Positions 37,018 to 45,604 of a stretch of 64,000 bases of DNA are shown piece by piece. How positions within the stretch are numbered: position 1 is the stretch's first letter; each line of letters begins with the position of its first letter. Position numbers and translations under genes: made by a program. Source of the DNA: DASQFQ01 sp963730115 (lineage in GTDB: Bacteria > Actinomycetota > Thermoleophilia > Solirubrobacterales > Solirubrobacteraceae); NCBI GenBank assembly GCA_963730115.1, contig CAVSQM010000004.1, positions 682,001 through 746,000 on the forward strand. The letters are read 5' to 3'. The notes below the pieces were generated by a model. The model was not told the origin of the DNA and did not search any database. It was given only the letters and a program-made list of their open reading frames with translations.

Positions 37018-37455
37018 ATGACGATCCACCGGATGGATCACGCCGGCGTTGTGGTCGAGGATCTCGCGGCTGCTGTCGCGTTCTTCGTCGAACTGGGCCT
37101 CGAACTGGAGGGCGAGACAACCGTCGAAGGTGAATGGGTGGACCAGCTCGTCGGGCTGGACGGCGTCCGAGCGGACATGGCCTTCGTGCGGACCCCTGAC
37201 GGCCACGGCCGGATCGAGCTGTCGACGTTCCACTCGCCGGTGGCCACCAGCGCTGCGCCGAGGGCGCCGATCAACACCCCGGGCATCCCTCGCCTCACGT
37301 TCGTCGTCGACTCCGTCGACGACGTCCTCGACCGCCTGCGCGCCCACGGCGCCGAGCTCGTGGGCGAGGTGGCGCAGTACGGGGACATCTACCGGTACGG
37401 CTACGTCCGCGGCCCCGACGGCATCATCATCGGGCTGGTCGAGGAGCTCCGCTGA
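37018..37455 (+). CDS. VOC-superfamily (glyoxalase/dioxygenase-like) protein
   Basis: 145 residues. Paired beta-alpha-beta-beta-beta modules: MDHAGVVVEDLAAAVAFF with H-x-G-V-V and PRLTFVVDSVDDVLDRL, ending YVRGPDGIIIGLVEEL. Metal ligands are expected at H8, E69 and E142-type positions. Members include glyoxalase I, dioxygenases and antibiotic-binding proteins. A small GGGG-TTT-CCCC hairpin at 36993-37003 lies just ahead of the gene. Confidence 0.87.
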   Translation: MTIHRMDHAGVVVEDLAAAVAFFVELGLELEGETTVEGEWVDQLVGLDGVRADMAFVRTPDGHGRIELSTFHSPVATSAAPRAPINTPGIPRLTFVVDSVDDVLDRLRAHGAELVGEVAQYGDIYRYGYVRGPDGIIIGLVEELR

Positions 37456-37484
37456 AGCAACGAGCCCGATCGGAGGGGTAGGAC

Positions 37485-37897
37485 GTGCGAAAGATCGTCG
37501 TCTGCGAGTTGATGTCCCTCGACGGAGTTGCCGAGGCCCCGGACACCTTCTTCGGCTGGGACGACGCGATCGACGCCAAGCTCGCCGCTGTGATGGCGAC
37601 CCAGGGCGACATCGACGCCCCTCGACCACGATTGGGCCAACACGACGACGATCGACGGCGGGCTGGTCGAATTCGTTCGGGATCTCAAGCGGCAGCCCGG
37701 CGACGATGTCGGCGTCCACGCAAGCATCTCGGTCGCGCAGGCGCTGCTCGCCGGCGACGTCGTCGACGTCGTCGACGAACTCAAGCTCACGATGCTAGGG
37801 GTCACTGGCCGCGGCATGCCCGCGCATGTGACCAACCAGCGCGCTGGGTCCGGGGTCATACCCGCCGACAAGCACCCCACCCCGGAAAGGGAAACCC
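37485..37897 (+). pseudogene. Remnant of a RibD_C/dihydrofolate-reductase-like gene
   Basis: ATG 37485 begins MRKIVVCELMSLDGVAEAP and FFGWDDAIDAKLAAVM, the start of a RibD C-terminal-type reductase. The frame then collapses. In another phase the sequence continues LDHDWANTTTIDGGLVEFV, DVGVHASISVAQALL and VVDELKLTML, the family's second half. About 40-50 residues of the centre are missing and the last strand is lost. So there is an internal deletion plus a shift and a lost end: a real decay product, unlike the one-base breaks elsewhere in this window. Confidence 0.72.
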
Positions 37898-38260
37898 ATG
37901 CTCAGCACCACCCTCAGGCAGTCAGTCGCAACCCTCGGCGTCGTGGCGGGACTCCTCGCGGCCGCCGGACCGGCGAGCGCGCAGATCCTGGACGGCCCGA
38001 TCCTGGCCAAGGCCGGGCCGACGAAGGTCGCCGGCGAGAGCGTAAGGGACGACGTGCCGCTTGAGACGGTCTCATTCACCATCATGGGCGCAGTGTTTCG
38101 CGGCGAGCTGGTCGGCTTGGAACCCATTGTGAAGGCACCGGCCAGCCCGACTTCGGAGGTCTTCACGAGCGTGTCGAACGTGGCACCGCTCCACGCGATG
38201 CAACGAGCATTTGGGTCTGGCACGAAGCCGCTCGGCACGGCCTCGCGGACGTCGAGGTAG
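37898..38260 (+). CDS. Small exported protein of unknown function
   Basis: 120 residues from ATG 37898, preceded by GAAAGGG at good spacing. Signal peptide TLGVVAGLLAAAGPASAQ with an AxA site. The mature part (~90 residues) is mostly Thr/Ser/Val with no recognised domain. It has one short beta-rich stretch (VPLETVSFTIMGAVFRGELV). It follows the RibD_C remnant, and whether that remnant changed its promoter is unknown. Confidence 0.6.
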   Translation: MLSTTLRQSVATLGVVAGLLAAAGPASAQILDGPILAKAGPTKVAGESVRDDVPLETVSFTIMGAVFRGELVGLEPIVKAPASPTSEVFTSVSNVAPLHAMQRAFGSGTKPLGTASRTSR

Positions 38261-38290
38261 CAGGGCCCGATCTACGCCCGCGAGTCGCTC

Positions 38291-39580
38291 TCAGAGCCGG
38301 GCGATGCTCTCGATGTCCTCGGTGAACTCGTCGAGCATCGCCCGGGTGAGCGTCGGCCGGGTCTGCTCGAGAGCAGCGAGGTAGTCGGCGGTCACGGGCC
38401 CCTGCCGCTGAGGCCGGTCGCCCTCGCCGCCGTACACGGCCGCCTCGAGCGCGTGCTGTGAGCCCTTGCGCGCGGCGAACTCGATGTCTGCCGGCGTGAA
38501 GAGCTCGCTGGCGGCGACAAGCGCGTCCACATCGATGGCTCCCAGGATTCCCGAGGGGATGTAGCGCCGCCAGATCGCCGCCCGGGCGGCGGCGTCGGGC
38601 GCCCCGACGGGAATCACGTAGTCGAAGCGCCCGTGGCGCAGCAGGGCGGGGTCGAGCGAGCGGACGAAGTTCGTCGCGCACACGAGCAGCCGATTGCCGC
38701 GCTCGCGGAACGCGGGGATGATCTTGAGCAGCTCGTTCGTCACGCCCTCGGTGCTTGACGGCGGCCTGCCGCCGCGCTGGCCGGCGATCTCCTCGACCTC
38801 GTCGATGAACACCACGGCGTGCTCGAGCTCGTCGATCTCGGCGAACGTCTCGCGCAGCGCCAGCGCCTGCCCACCGCCGGCTGCAGCCAGCCGCGACGGG
38901 AACACCTCCAGGAACGGCCAGCCAAGGCGCGATGCCACCGCCTTGGCGAACGTCGTCTTGCCGGTCCCGGGCGGCCCGAACAGCACCACCGCGCGTGGCG
39001 GCTGAACGCCGTACTCCTCTGCCATGTCGGGGTCGTCGAGCGGCAGCACGATCCGTCGCTCGATGACCTCCTTCTCGCGTTCCATGCCGGCGAGCGCGTC
39101 CCATAGATCCGCGGGCAGGATCCGGCCACCGAGCTCGCCGAGCAGCCCGACCTCGGCCGGCTGCAACGGCACCACGCGCTCGAAGTACGCGAGGTCACGC
39201 TGCTGGTAGCCGCGGTTGCGGAGCGCCTGCGCGCCGGTGTCGTCCTCGCCCAGCAGCGCCGAGAGCCGGTGCACACCGCGAGCCATGAGGCGCTTCTCGA
39301 GCTCGATCAGCATCGCGCTGCCGAGGCCCTGCCCGCGCCAGTCCTTCGCGATCGCAACCAGAACCACCCACGCGCGGTCGCCGGTGACGCGTGCCGCAGC
39401 CGCCGCCACCACGACCTCGCCGAGCGTCGCGACGACAGCGACGCCGTCGTCGCGGATCGCTGCCAGCACCTCGGCCAGCCCGTGCACCGCATGCCGCCCG
39501 GGCGCCCGGGACTCTTCCCAGACGCGGACGACCTGGTCGAGATCGTCGTCATGGAAATCGCGCACCCTGGGCGCGGGCAT
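38291..39580 (-). CDS. GNAT acetyltransferase domain fused to AAA+ ATPase domain
   Basis: 429 residues. Residues 1-140 are a GNAT fold: VRDFHDDDLDQVVRVWEESR, WVVLVAIAKDWRGQGLGSAM (acetyl-CoA loop Q/RGxGLG) and ALRNRGYQQRDLAYFER. Residues ~160-429 are a complete AAA+ module: GPPGTGKTTFAKA Walker A, VVFIDEVEEI Walker B, LLVCATNFVRSLDPALLRHGR with sensor 1 and the arginine finger region, and a C-terminal lid. The order (acetyltransferase then FtsH/proteasome-like ATPase) suggests regulated remodelling or an acetylation-linked unfoldase; no partner protease is adjacent. Confidence 0.85.
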   Translation of the reverse strand: MPAPRVRDFHDDDLDQVVRVWEESRAPGRHAVHGLAEVLAAIRDDGVAVVATLGEVVVAAAAARVTGDRAWVVLVAIAKDWRGQGLGSAMLIELEKRLMARGVHRLSALLGEDDTGAQALRNRGYQQRDLAYFERVVPLQPAEVGLLGELGGRILPADLWDALAGMEREKEVIERRIVLPLDDPDMAEEYGVQPPRAVVLFGPPGTGKTTFAKAVASRLGWPFLEVFPSRLAAAGGGQALALRETFAEIDELEHAVVFIDEVEEIAGQRGGRPPSSTEGVTNELLKIIPAFRERGNRLLVCATNFVRSLDPALLRHGRFDYVIPVGAPDAAARAAIWRRYIPSGILGAIDVDALVAASELFTPADIEFAARKGSQHALEAAVYGGEGDRPQRQGPVTADYLAALEQTRPTLTRAMLDEFTEDIESIARL

Positions 39581-39664
39581 CCGCCGAGTGTTCCAGACCG
39601 GACCGATTCCCGCCGCAGGTCGGCTGGGCTGACACCTCTGTCTTCGCGCTCAAGTTGGTCCCCC

Positions 39665-40120
39665 TCACGGGACGTAGAGCGCCCAGCCGAGGACCTCGCC
39701 AGTCGGCGAGATCCGAATCGCGTGGTCCGTCGCTCGGCGGCGGTCGAAGTCCGAGTTCCAGTTGGTCCCGGGCGGTCGATAGGCGCCGGGCGGCAGCTGG
39801 CCGGCGCCCTGCGCGTTACAGCGGAAGAACTCGAACGTCCGGTCGTCCTCCTCGATGCGCACGGTGGCACACGTCATCTCGACGCTCCCCCAGTAGGACG
39901 GAAGGTCGTCGAAAGTGACCCGGCTCGGATGAGCGCTGACGATCACGCCGAGGAGGACCGCAAACGCGACGAGGGCCACCATCGCGAGCACTGGCCCGGC
40001 CGGGAACGACGGGGGCTTCGGCTTCGCGGGGGCCTCCGGCTTCGGCGAGGCCGTCCTTCTCAGGCTCTCCGCCCACAGCGGCTCGTAAGGCTCGCGGTCA
40101 TCGTCCATCCTTTCCACCAC
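39665..40120 (-). CDS. Membrane-anchored protein of unknown function
   Basis: 151 residues from GTG 40120; an in-frame ATG at 40108 would give 147. A Pro/Lys-rich cytoplasmic segment (residues 22-43), one transmembrane helix (GPVLAMVALVAFAVLLGVIV) and an ~85-residue extracytoplasmic domain with two Cys (C84, C100), consistent with a disulfide. No family recognised. It is the last chromosomal gene before the integrated element on this side. Confidence 0.65.
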   Translation of the reverse strand: MVERMDDDREPYEPLWAESLRRTASPKPEAPAKPKPPSFPAGPVLAMVALVAFAVLLGVIVSAHPSRVTFDDLPSYWGSVEMTCATVRIEEDDRTFEFFRCNAQGAGQLPPGAYRPPGTNWNSDFDRRRATDHAIRISPTGEVLGWALYVP

Positions 40121-40423
40121 AGGCTAGGCCAGCCGCGCCGCGCGAGCGCGCCCCTTCTGGCGGTCGCCGTGACGTATCGCAAAGCCTCGCCGGAGCGGGG
40201 CGTTTCCTGCCGTCGGCGACGGCGCGTCACCGTCATCGTTCGGCGGATAGCGGGGTCGGGGCGCCGCGCGCTCGGACGTGAATCCGCCACAGGTGTCGTC
40301 GGGATCGTGGAGACGGTTTAGCCGCCGGAGGCAGGTCGCGGGCAATTTCGATCGGCCGAGAGGGCGTGGGGCCGAGAAACTGGTACCAATTGGTACCCGC
40401 CGATTCGAGACGCTTCCGGCCCG
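40121..40423. other. Non-coding stretch left of the element, with a 16-bp perfect palindrome
   Basis: No convincing gene. It contains a perfect self-complementary 16-mer at 40382-40397 (GGTACC-AATT-GGTACC), 27 bp outside the left repeat. Before integration this would have lain just beyond the tRNA terminator. It may be an operator or an untracked protein-binding site. Confidence 0.6.
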
Positions 40424-40433
40424 TTAAGCACGA

Positions 40434-40457
40434 AAGCCGCCTGGCGAGAGGCGGCTT
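40434..40457 (-). terminator. tRNA-fMet terminator copy (left)
   Basis: Perfect 8-bp stem AAGCCGCC/GGCGGCTT with an 8-base loop, followed on the minus strand by a T-containing tail. The duplicate of 55271-55294 displaced by integration; here it has no upstream gene. Confidence 0.75.
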
Positions 40458-40462
40458 CCGTA

Positions 40463-40504
<42 letters not shown>

Positions 40505-40563
40505 GCCGCTCGACCGGGTTGCGTGGGGTCGAATTTGGCTTTGTAGAGCCAATTCAGTTGGTG

Positions 40564-41770
40564 TCAGTTGGCCTTGGTTTCGCTCAGATTGGGACCAAAT
40601 TGTGACCAAGGATCGGCTGGCTGCTCGGCGCTCGCGCGGCCGAATGCGCGCTCGGCCCAGACTGCTCCCTGGCTCGGGTCGGGCGCGAAGTCGGCGTAGA
40701 TCTCCGTCGTCTTGTAGTCGCGGTGTCCCATCCATCCCTGCAGCGTCCGAAGCGGGGTGCCGGCGGCGGCCATCAGCGTCCCGTACGTGTGGCGGAGGTC
40801 GTGGAAGCGGATGTCGCGCAGCTCGGCACGGCGCAGCGCGTCCTTGAAGCGCACGCGGCTCTTGCTCGCGTCGTAGGGCGTGCCGGTGTGCGGGTGGCAG
40901 AAGACGAGGTCGTCGTCGTCCGTGTACGCCGAGCGGCCGAAGTGCTGCTCGAGCTCGCGCGCGACGCGGTCCGCCATCGGCACGGCGCGGATCGAGCGCC
41001 GGCTCTTGGGCGTGCTCCACTGGCCGCGCGAGTAGCTGCGTCGCACGCGGATCACTCGTGCGGCCCAGTCGACGTCACGCCACCGCAGGGCGGCGAGCTC
41101 TTCTTGCCGCAAGCCGGTCATCGCAGCGGTGAGCCAGAGCACGCGGTCGAGCGAGCCGAGGTAGTCGTCGGCGGCCGCGCGCAGCAGCGCCTCGAGTTCC
41201 TCACGTTCGAGGAAACGGATGTCCGGGTCGGCGGGCGCCGCCGGGGGCCGGTCGGCCATCGCGACCGGATTCGTCGCGACCCAGCCACGTCGAAGCGAGA
41301 ACGCGAAGACACCGTGCGCGAACTGGAGAATGGTTCGTCACCGTCTTCATCGCGAGGCCGGCTTGGCGCTTCGCGGCGACGTAGTTGCCGATGTCGCTCG
41401 GCTCGATGACACCGAGCGGCCGCTTCCCGAAGAACGGCCCGAGGTGCCGCCTGAGCATGATCCGGTAGTCCTGCACGGTCGTCCGCTTGCGCTGCATGAC
41501 CTCTTCCAGATGCCGGAGGTACTGCGCACCGGCGACGTCGAACGTGCGTTGCCGATCGGGCGACGGCGCGACGGTCTCGGACATCAACTCTCGGAGGCGA
41601 GCCTCTGCCTGCTTGCGAGTCAGCCCATCTGGCCTGGCGTGCGACCGCACAGGGCCGAGCCGGCGCTGAAGTTGTTGATCGCCTATTCGCCACCTGCCGT
41701 AGAACGAGCCCGAGCGCTCGACGATCGAGCCGGTGCCGTAGGCGCGGCGGCCAGAGCTGGAAGAGGCCAT
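40564..41770 (-). pseudogene. int: Tyrosine recombinase/integrase of the element, one frame break
   Basis: The N-terminal part (ATG 41770, 189-residue frame) has an AP2-like arm-binding start (GTGSIVERSGSFYGRW) and SAM-like core helices up to AMKTVTNH. Past 41327-41332 another frame continues LQFAHGVFAFSLRRGWVATNP and then ERE.ELEALL. The C-terminal catalytic domain is complete: TGLRQEELAAL (Arg I), HDLRHTYGTL (HxxR), WMGHRDYKTTEIYADF (His and nucleophile Tyr). The break equals one extra base. With it the enzyme is cut into two pieces. Position next to attL and the tRNA target fit its role. Confidence 0.85.
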
Positions 41771-41826
41771 CCAGCTACTAGGCGCGAGCGGCCTGAAGCT
41801 CGCCCCCCCGCGTCAGCGGGCCGCGC

Positions 41827-42549
41827 TCACGCGGCGACGAGGAGCTTGTCGGCGTACTCGCCGGGCAGGCCCGCCGCGCGAACCTCGGCGGCGACCGCCT
41901 CGGCGTCGTACTCGACGCGCTCGATCGTGACTTGCAGACCTGCGTCGGACGCCTCGAGGATCGCAAAGGCGCCGCGCGCATCGCCGTCCTTGGGCTTGCC
42001 GACCGAGCCGCAGTTGACGAACAACACCCCGCCGTACTCGTGCACCCACGGCTTGTGCGTGTGGCCGAAGACGAGGACGTCAGCCTCTTCGGCGCCGGCG
42101 AGGCGCTCGTAGAGACGGGCCGGCTTCTCTTCGAAGAGGTACTCGTTGACCTTGCGCGGCGAGCCGTGGACGAGGTGCACGCTGGTGGCGCCAACGTCGA
42201 AGCGCAGGTCGAAGGGCAGCTCGCGCATGAAGTCCTTCGACGCCCGATCCGTGTGCTCGAGCGTCCAGTCGACGGACCGCTGGCCGAGCTCGCGGTCGTG
42301 CTGGTCGATGTAGGCGCAGCCGCAGTCCTCGAGTTCGCGGGCGATGGCGTAGTCGTAGTTGCCGTAGATGGTCGGGATCGCGCGCTCAGCGATCAGCGCG
42401 CAGACCTCGTTGGGGTGCGGGCCATAGCCGACCAGGTCGCCGCCGCAACAGACCGTTTCGATGCCGAGTTCGTCGATCCGCGCGAGCGCTGCCTGGAGCG
42501 CCGGGAGGTAGGCGTGGATGTCGGTGATGACCGCGACGCGATCGCCCAT
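41827..42549 (-). CDS. Calcineurin-like metallophosphoesterase of the ars island
   Basis: 240 residues from ATG 42549 (the frame runs on upstream through arsR but only as noise). Metal-site motifs in order: ITDIHAYLPAL (DxH), CCGGDLVGYG (GD), YGNYDYA (GNxD with Tyr where His is usual), LVHGSP and FGHTHKP (GHxH). The YfcE/DevT-like family cleaves phosphodiesters or phosphomonoesters using two metals. It lies downstream of ArsR in the same orientation, suggesting arsenic-induced expression; a detoxification role would be new. Confidence 0.85.
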   Translation of the reverse strand: MGDRVAVITDIHAYLPALQAALARIDELGIETVCCGGDLVGYGPHPNEVCALIAERAIPTIYGNYDYAIARELEDCGCAYIDQHDRELGQRSVDWTLEHTDRASKDFMRELPFDLRFDVGATSVHLVHGSPRKVNEYLFEEKPARLYERLAGAEEADVLVFGHTHKPWVHEYGGVLFVNCGSVGKPKDGDARGAFAILEASDAGLQVTIERVEYDAEAVAAEVRAAGLPGEYADKLLVAA

Positions 42550-42953
42550 GGCGATACCGCACGGTAGCCAACTCCATTGATGAACGCTAATAGAAGCGCG
42601 TCTATTCGGCGGCCGCGAAGCGCCGGCACGTCGAGCAGCGCGCGGACGCGCTCGAAGGCCTCGGGCACGAGGCTGAAGTAGGCGAACGAGCCGCGCTTCT
42701 CGCGGCTCACGAGCCCGGCGTCCAGCAGCTGCTTGAGGTGGTAGCTGACGGTCGGCTGCTTGAGGCCGAGCATCGCCTCGAAGTCGCAGACGCAGACCGC
42801 CTCTCCTCCGGCCTGCAGGAGCCGGTTGAGGATCCGCACGCGGTGGCGGTCGGCGAGCGACTTGAACACCCGCTCGAGCCCGTCGGCGTCCGCGTCGGAG
42901 AGCGCCGGCTCGCCGAGCGGGGGGCAGCACTGCACAAGCGGGAGCTCGATCAC
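42393..42953 (-). CDS. arsR: ArsR-family metalloregulator 1
   Basis: Full frame of 186 residues, overlapping the phosphoesterase by 157 bp; typical ArsR proteins are ~115 residues. The core is standard: CC at 9-10, winged helix AMLGLKQPTVSYHLKQLLDA, CVC at 54-56 in helix alpha-4. N-terminal CC plus a CxC is the three-Cys As(III) arrangement of actinobacterial ArsR such as CgArsR. A single-base indel near 42610-42630 would end the protein at TAG 42602-42604 with a normal ~117 residues, which I consider likely. It is divergent from the flavoprotein gene across a palindromic operator. Confidence 0.85.
   Translation of the reverse strand: MIELPLVQCCPPLGEPALSDADADGLERVFKSLADRHRVRILNRLLQAGGEAVCVCDFEAMLGLKQPTVSYHLKQLLDAGLVSREKRGSFAYFSLVPEAFERVRALLDVPALRGRRIDALLLAFINGVGYRAVSPWAIASRSSPTSTPTSRRSRQRSRGSTNSASKRSVAAATWSAMARTPTRSAR
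42589..42606. promoter_or_regulatory. Inverted repeat upstream of the phosphoesterase
   Basis: AATAGA-AGCGCG-TCTATT, perfect 6-bp arms, 40 bp before the phosphoesterase start and near the probable true end of arsR. Possible second ArsR operator or an attenuator; weak evidence. Confidence 0.4.
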
Positions 42954-42963
42954 GCGACCGAGG

Positions 42964-42983
42964 ATATCGAAAAAACTTGATAT
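42964..42983. promoter_or_regulatory. Probable ArsR operator between arsR1 and the flavoprotein gene
   Basis: ATATCGA-AAAAAC-TTGATAT; 6 of 7 positions in the arms pair (ATATCgA with TTGATAT). AT-rich and imperfectly palindromic like known ArsR sites, it lies 10 bp upstream of the arsR start and ~70 bp before the oppositely read flavoprotein, so one site could repress both. Confidence 0.6.
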
Positions 42984-43051
42984 GTCTACGAGATCGCGCT
43001 ACGGTCTCGACGCATCGACAATCTTCGATGGATCTGATGAGGAGCTTCGAC

Positions 43052-44377
43052 ATGCCCGAGTCCCCGCCCTTGCCGGTCGCTGTCATCGGCGCCGGCCCCG
43101 TCGGCCTGGCCGCCGCCGCGCATCTGGTCGCGCGCGGAATCGAGCCGCTCGTCTTCGAGGCCGGCGACAGCCCCGGCGCCACGGTGCGCGACTGGGCGCA
43201 CGTGCGCGTCTTCTCACCGTGGGCGTTCAACATCGACCCGGTCGCCGCCGACCTGCTCGAGGCCGAGGGCTGGGTCGCGCCGCCCGCCGAGCAGTACCCG
43301 ACCGGCGGCGACATCGCTGAGCGCTATCTCGACCCGCTCTCCCAGCTGCCGCAGCTGCGCCGCCGCATCCGGTACGGCAGCCGCGTGACCGCGGTGACCC
43401 GAGTCGGGATCGACAAGCTCAAGGACGCCGGCCGCGACGAGGCGCCGTTCGAGCTCATCGTCGAGCGCGACGGCCGCGAGCAGCGCGTGCTCGCCCGCGC
43501 CGTCATCGACGCGTCGGGCACGTGGACGAAGCCCAACCCGCTCGGCGCCGGCGGCGTCCCCGCCGCGGGCGAGCGCGCGGCGTCCGACCGCATCGCGTAC
43601 CGCATCCCCGACGTGCTCGGTCGCGATCGCGACCGCTACGCCGGCAAGCGCGTGGTGGTGGCCGGCACCGGCCACTCGGCCTTCAACGTGCTCGTCGACC
43701 TGGTCGAGCTGCGCAAGGACGCGCCGGACACGCAGATCGTGTGGGCGGTACGTCGCGAGGCGCCGGGCGACAAGCTCGGCGGCGGCCGCGCCGACCAGCT
43801 GCCCGCGCGCGGCGCGCTCGGCGAGACCGTCCGCCGGCTGCTCGACGACGGCGCCATCGAGCTGGTCACCGGCTTCCACAGCCGCGAGATCGCCGAGCGC
43901 GACGGCCGGCTCGAGCTCCGCGACGGCGCCCGAGCGCTGCTCGCCGACGAGGTGATCGCCACCACCGGCTTCCGCCCCGACCTCTCGCTGCTGGCCGAGC
44001 TGCGGCTCGACCTCGACGACCGCGTCGAGGCGCCGCGCACGCTCGCTCCGCTGATCGACCCGAACCTGCACTCCTGCGGGTCGGTGCCGCCGCACGGCGT
44101 CGAGGAGCTCTCCCACCCCGACGAGGGCATCTACGTTGTCGGCATGAAGAGCTACGGCCGCGCGCCGACCTTCCTGCTGCGCACCGGCTACGAGCAGGTC
44201 CGCTCCGTCGTCGCCGCCCTGGACGGCGACTGGCAGGCCGCCCGCAAGGTCGAGTTCGTCCTCCCCGAGACCGGCGTGTGCAACAGCGGCATCACCCCCA
44301 GCACCTCCGAGCCGGCCGCCGGCGCGGCCTGCTGCGGCGCCGGCTCCCCGCACGAAGAGGTCGCCGCCACCGCGTGA
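43052..44377 (+). CDS. FAD-dependent oxidoreductase of the ars island (ArsO/monooxygenase-like)
   Basis: 441 residues from ATG 43052, preceded by GAGGAG at seven bases; ATGs at 43028 and 43037 lack a site. FAD motif AVIGAGPVGLAAAAHLVA, the NADP motif VVVAGTGHSAFNVLVDL, the IDASGTWTKPNPLG loop and DEVIATTGFRPDLSLL define a flavin monooxygenase-type protein. The C-terminus has a CNSG and an ACCGAG pair of Cys that could bind As(III). Flavoproteins called ArsO occur in actinobacterial arsenic islands with ArsR and MFS genes; oxidation of organic or inorganic arsenite is the expected class of reaction. Confidence 0.82.
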   Translation: MPESPPLPVAVIGAGPVGLAAAAHLVARGIEPLVFEAGDSPGATVRDWAHVRVFSPWAFNIDPVAADLLEAEGWVAPPAEQYPTGGDIAERYLDPLSQLPQLRRRIRYGSRVTAVTRVGIDKLKDAGRDEAPFELIVERDGREQRVLARAVIDASGTWTKPNPLGAGGVPAAGERAASDRIAYRIPDVLGRDRDRYAGKRVVVAGTGHSAFNVLVDLVELRKDAPDTQIVWAVRREAPGDKLGGGRADQLPARGALGETVRRLLDDGAIELVTGFHSREIAERDGRLELRDGARALLADEVIATTGFRPDLSLLAELRLDLDDRVEAPRTLAPLIDPNLHSCGSVPPHGVEELSHPDEGIYVVGMKSYGRAPTFLLRTGYEQVRSVVAALDGDWQAARKVEFVLPETGVCNSGITPSTSEPAAGAACCGAGSPHEEVAATA

Positions 44378-45594
44378 GCGCACCGCCGCAAACGCTCGAG
44401 CAGCGCGCCGGCCTTCGCCAGCCGCCCCTCTCGCGGGCGTGGGCGATCGTCGGCGCGCTGTCGGTCACCGAGACCGTCTCGTGGGGCATCCTCTACTACG
44501 CGTTCGCGGTCTTCCTGCTCCCGATGCAGCGCGAGCTCGGCTTCTCCACCGCCCAGCTCACCGGCGCCTTCTCACTCGCGCTGCTGCTCTCCGGGATCGC
44601 GGGCATCGCCGTCGGGCGCTACCTCGACGGCCGCAGCCCGCGCGCGCTCATGACCGCCGGCTCCGTCGCCGGCGTGCTGCTCGTGCTCGCCTGGTCGCGC
44701 GTCGACGGGCTCGCCGCCTTCTATGCGCTGTGGGCCGGCATCGGGCTGGTGATGTCGACCGTGCTCTATGAGCCCGCGTTCGTCGTGCTCGCCAAATGGT
44801 TCCCGGCCGCCGGTCAGCGACGCCAGGCGCTGACCGCCCTCACCCTCGTCGCCGCGTTGGCCAGCTTCATCTTCCTGCCGCTCTCGCAGGCGCTCATCGA
44901 TGCCCACGGCTGGCGCGACGCGCTGGTGATCCTCGCGCTCATCCTCGCCGCCCTCACCATCCCCATCCATGCGCTGGTGCTGCGCCCCGCGCCGGAGGCG
45001 CGCGCCGAGACGCGGGGCTCCGCACTGTCGAGCTCGGCGAGCGACGCGCTGCGCTCGGCGCCGTTCTGGCTGCTCTCGGCCGCGTTCTTCCTGGCCACCT
45101 TCACCGGCATCGCCATGACCGTGCTCGCCGTCCCCTACCTCGTCGAGCTCGGCTACAGCGCACCGTTCGCCGCCTTCGCCGTCGGGCTGATCGGCTTCTC
45201 GCAGATCCCCGGCCGCGTCCTGTTCGCCGTCGTCGGCCGCCGGCTCCCGCCGGCGTGGGCAACTGCCGGCGTGTTCGCGCTGATCGCCGCCGGCATCGCG
45301 CTGCTGGTCGGCGTCCACGGCACCGCCGCGGCGATCACCGGGCTCGTTGTGCTCGGCATGGGCAACGGCATGACCACGCTCTCACGCGCCACGCTCATCG
45401 CCGACCGCTACGGAGCAGGCAGCTACGGCACCATCGGCGGCGTCGCCGCCTTCTTCACCACCGGCGCCCGCGCCGGCGGCCCAGTCGCCGCCGCCGTCTA
45501 CGCCGCCGCCGTCGGCTACACGACCCTGCTGTGGACCCTCGCTGCCTGCGCCCTTGTCGCGGCAGCGCTCGCCTTCCGCGCGGAGACCCTGTGA
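44374..45594 (+). CDS. MFS exporter of the ars island
   Basis: 406 residues from GTG 44374 (GTGA overlap with the flavoprotein). Twelve transmembrane helices: SVTETVSWGILYYAFAVFLL, GIAVGRYLDGRSPRALMTAG (the loop 2-3 signature) and ATLIADRYGAGSYGTIGG. Belongs to the class of MFS permeases that sit next to ars genes and export arsenite or organoarsenicals (ArsJ, ArsK and ArsP are different families of this job). It is coupled to the FAD protein, so it may export that enzyme's product. Confidence 0.85.
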   Translation: MSAPPQTLEQRAGLRQPPLSRAWAIVGALSVTETVSWGILYYAFAVFLLPMQRELGFSTAQLTGAFSLALLLSGIAGIAVGRYLDGRSPRALMTAGSVAGVLLVLAWSRVDGLAAFYALWAGIGLVMSTVLYEPAFVVLAKWFPAAGQRRQALTALTLVAALASFIFLPLSQALIDAHGWRDALVILALILAALTIPIHALVLRPAPEARAETRGSALSSSASDALRSAPFWLLSAAFFLATFTGIAMTVLAVPYLVELGYSAPFAAFAVGLIGFSQIPGRVLFAVVGRRLPPAWATAGVFALIAAGIALLVGVHGTAAAITGLVVLGMGNGMTTLSRATLIADRYGAGSYGTIGGVAAFFTTGARAGGPVAAAVYAAAVGYTTLLWTLAACALVAAALAFRAETL

Positions 45595-45604
45595 GCGAAA
45601 TTCG

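Noticed and set aside
37018..37455. Link between the VOC gene and an antibiotic cluster
   Set aside because: No biosynthetic or resistance partners are adjacent.
40564..41770. Two separate genes for the integrase region
   Set aside because: The two frames are halves of one tyrosine recombinase separated by one base.
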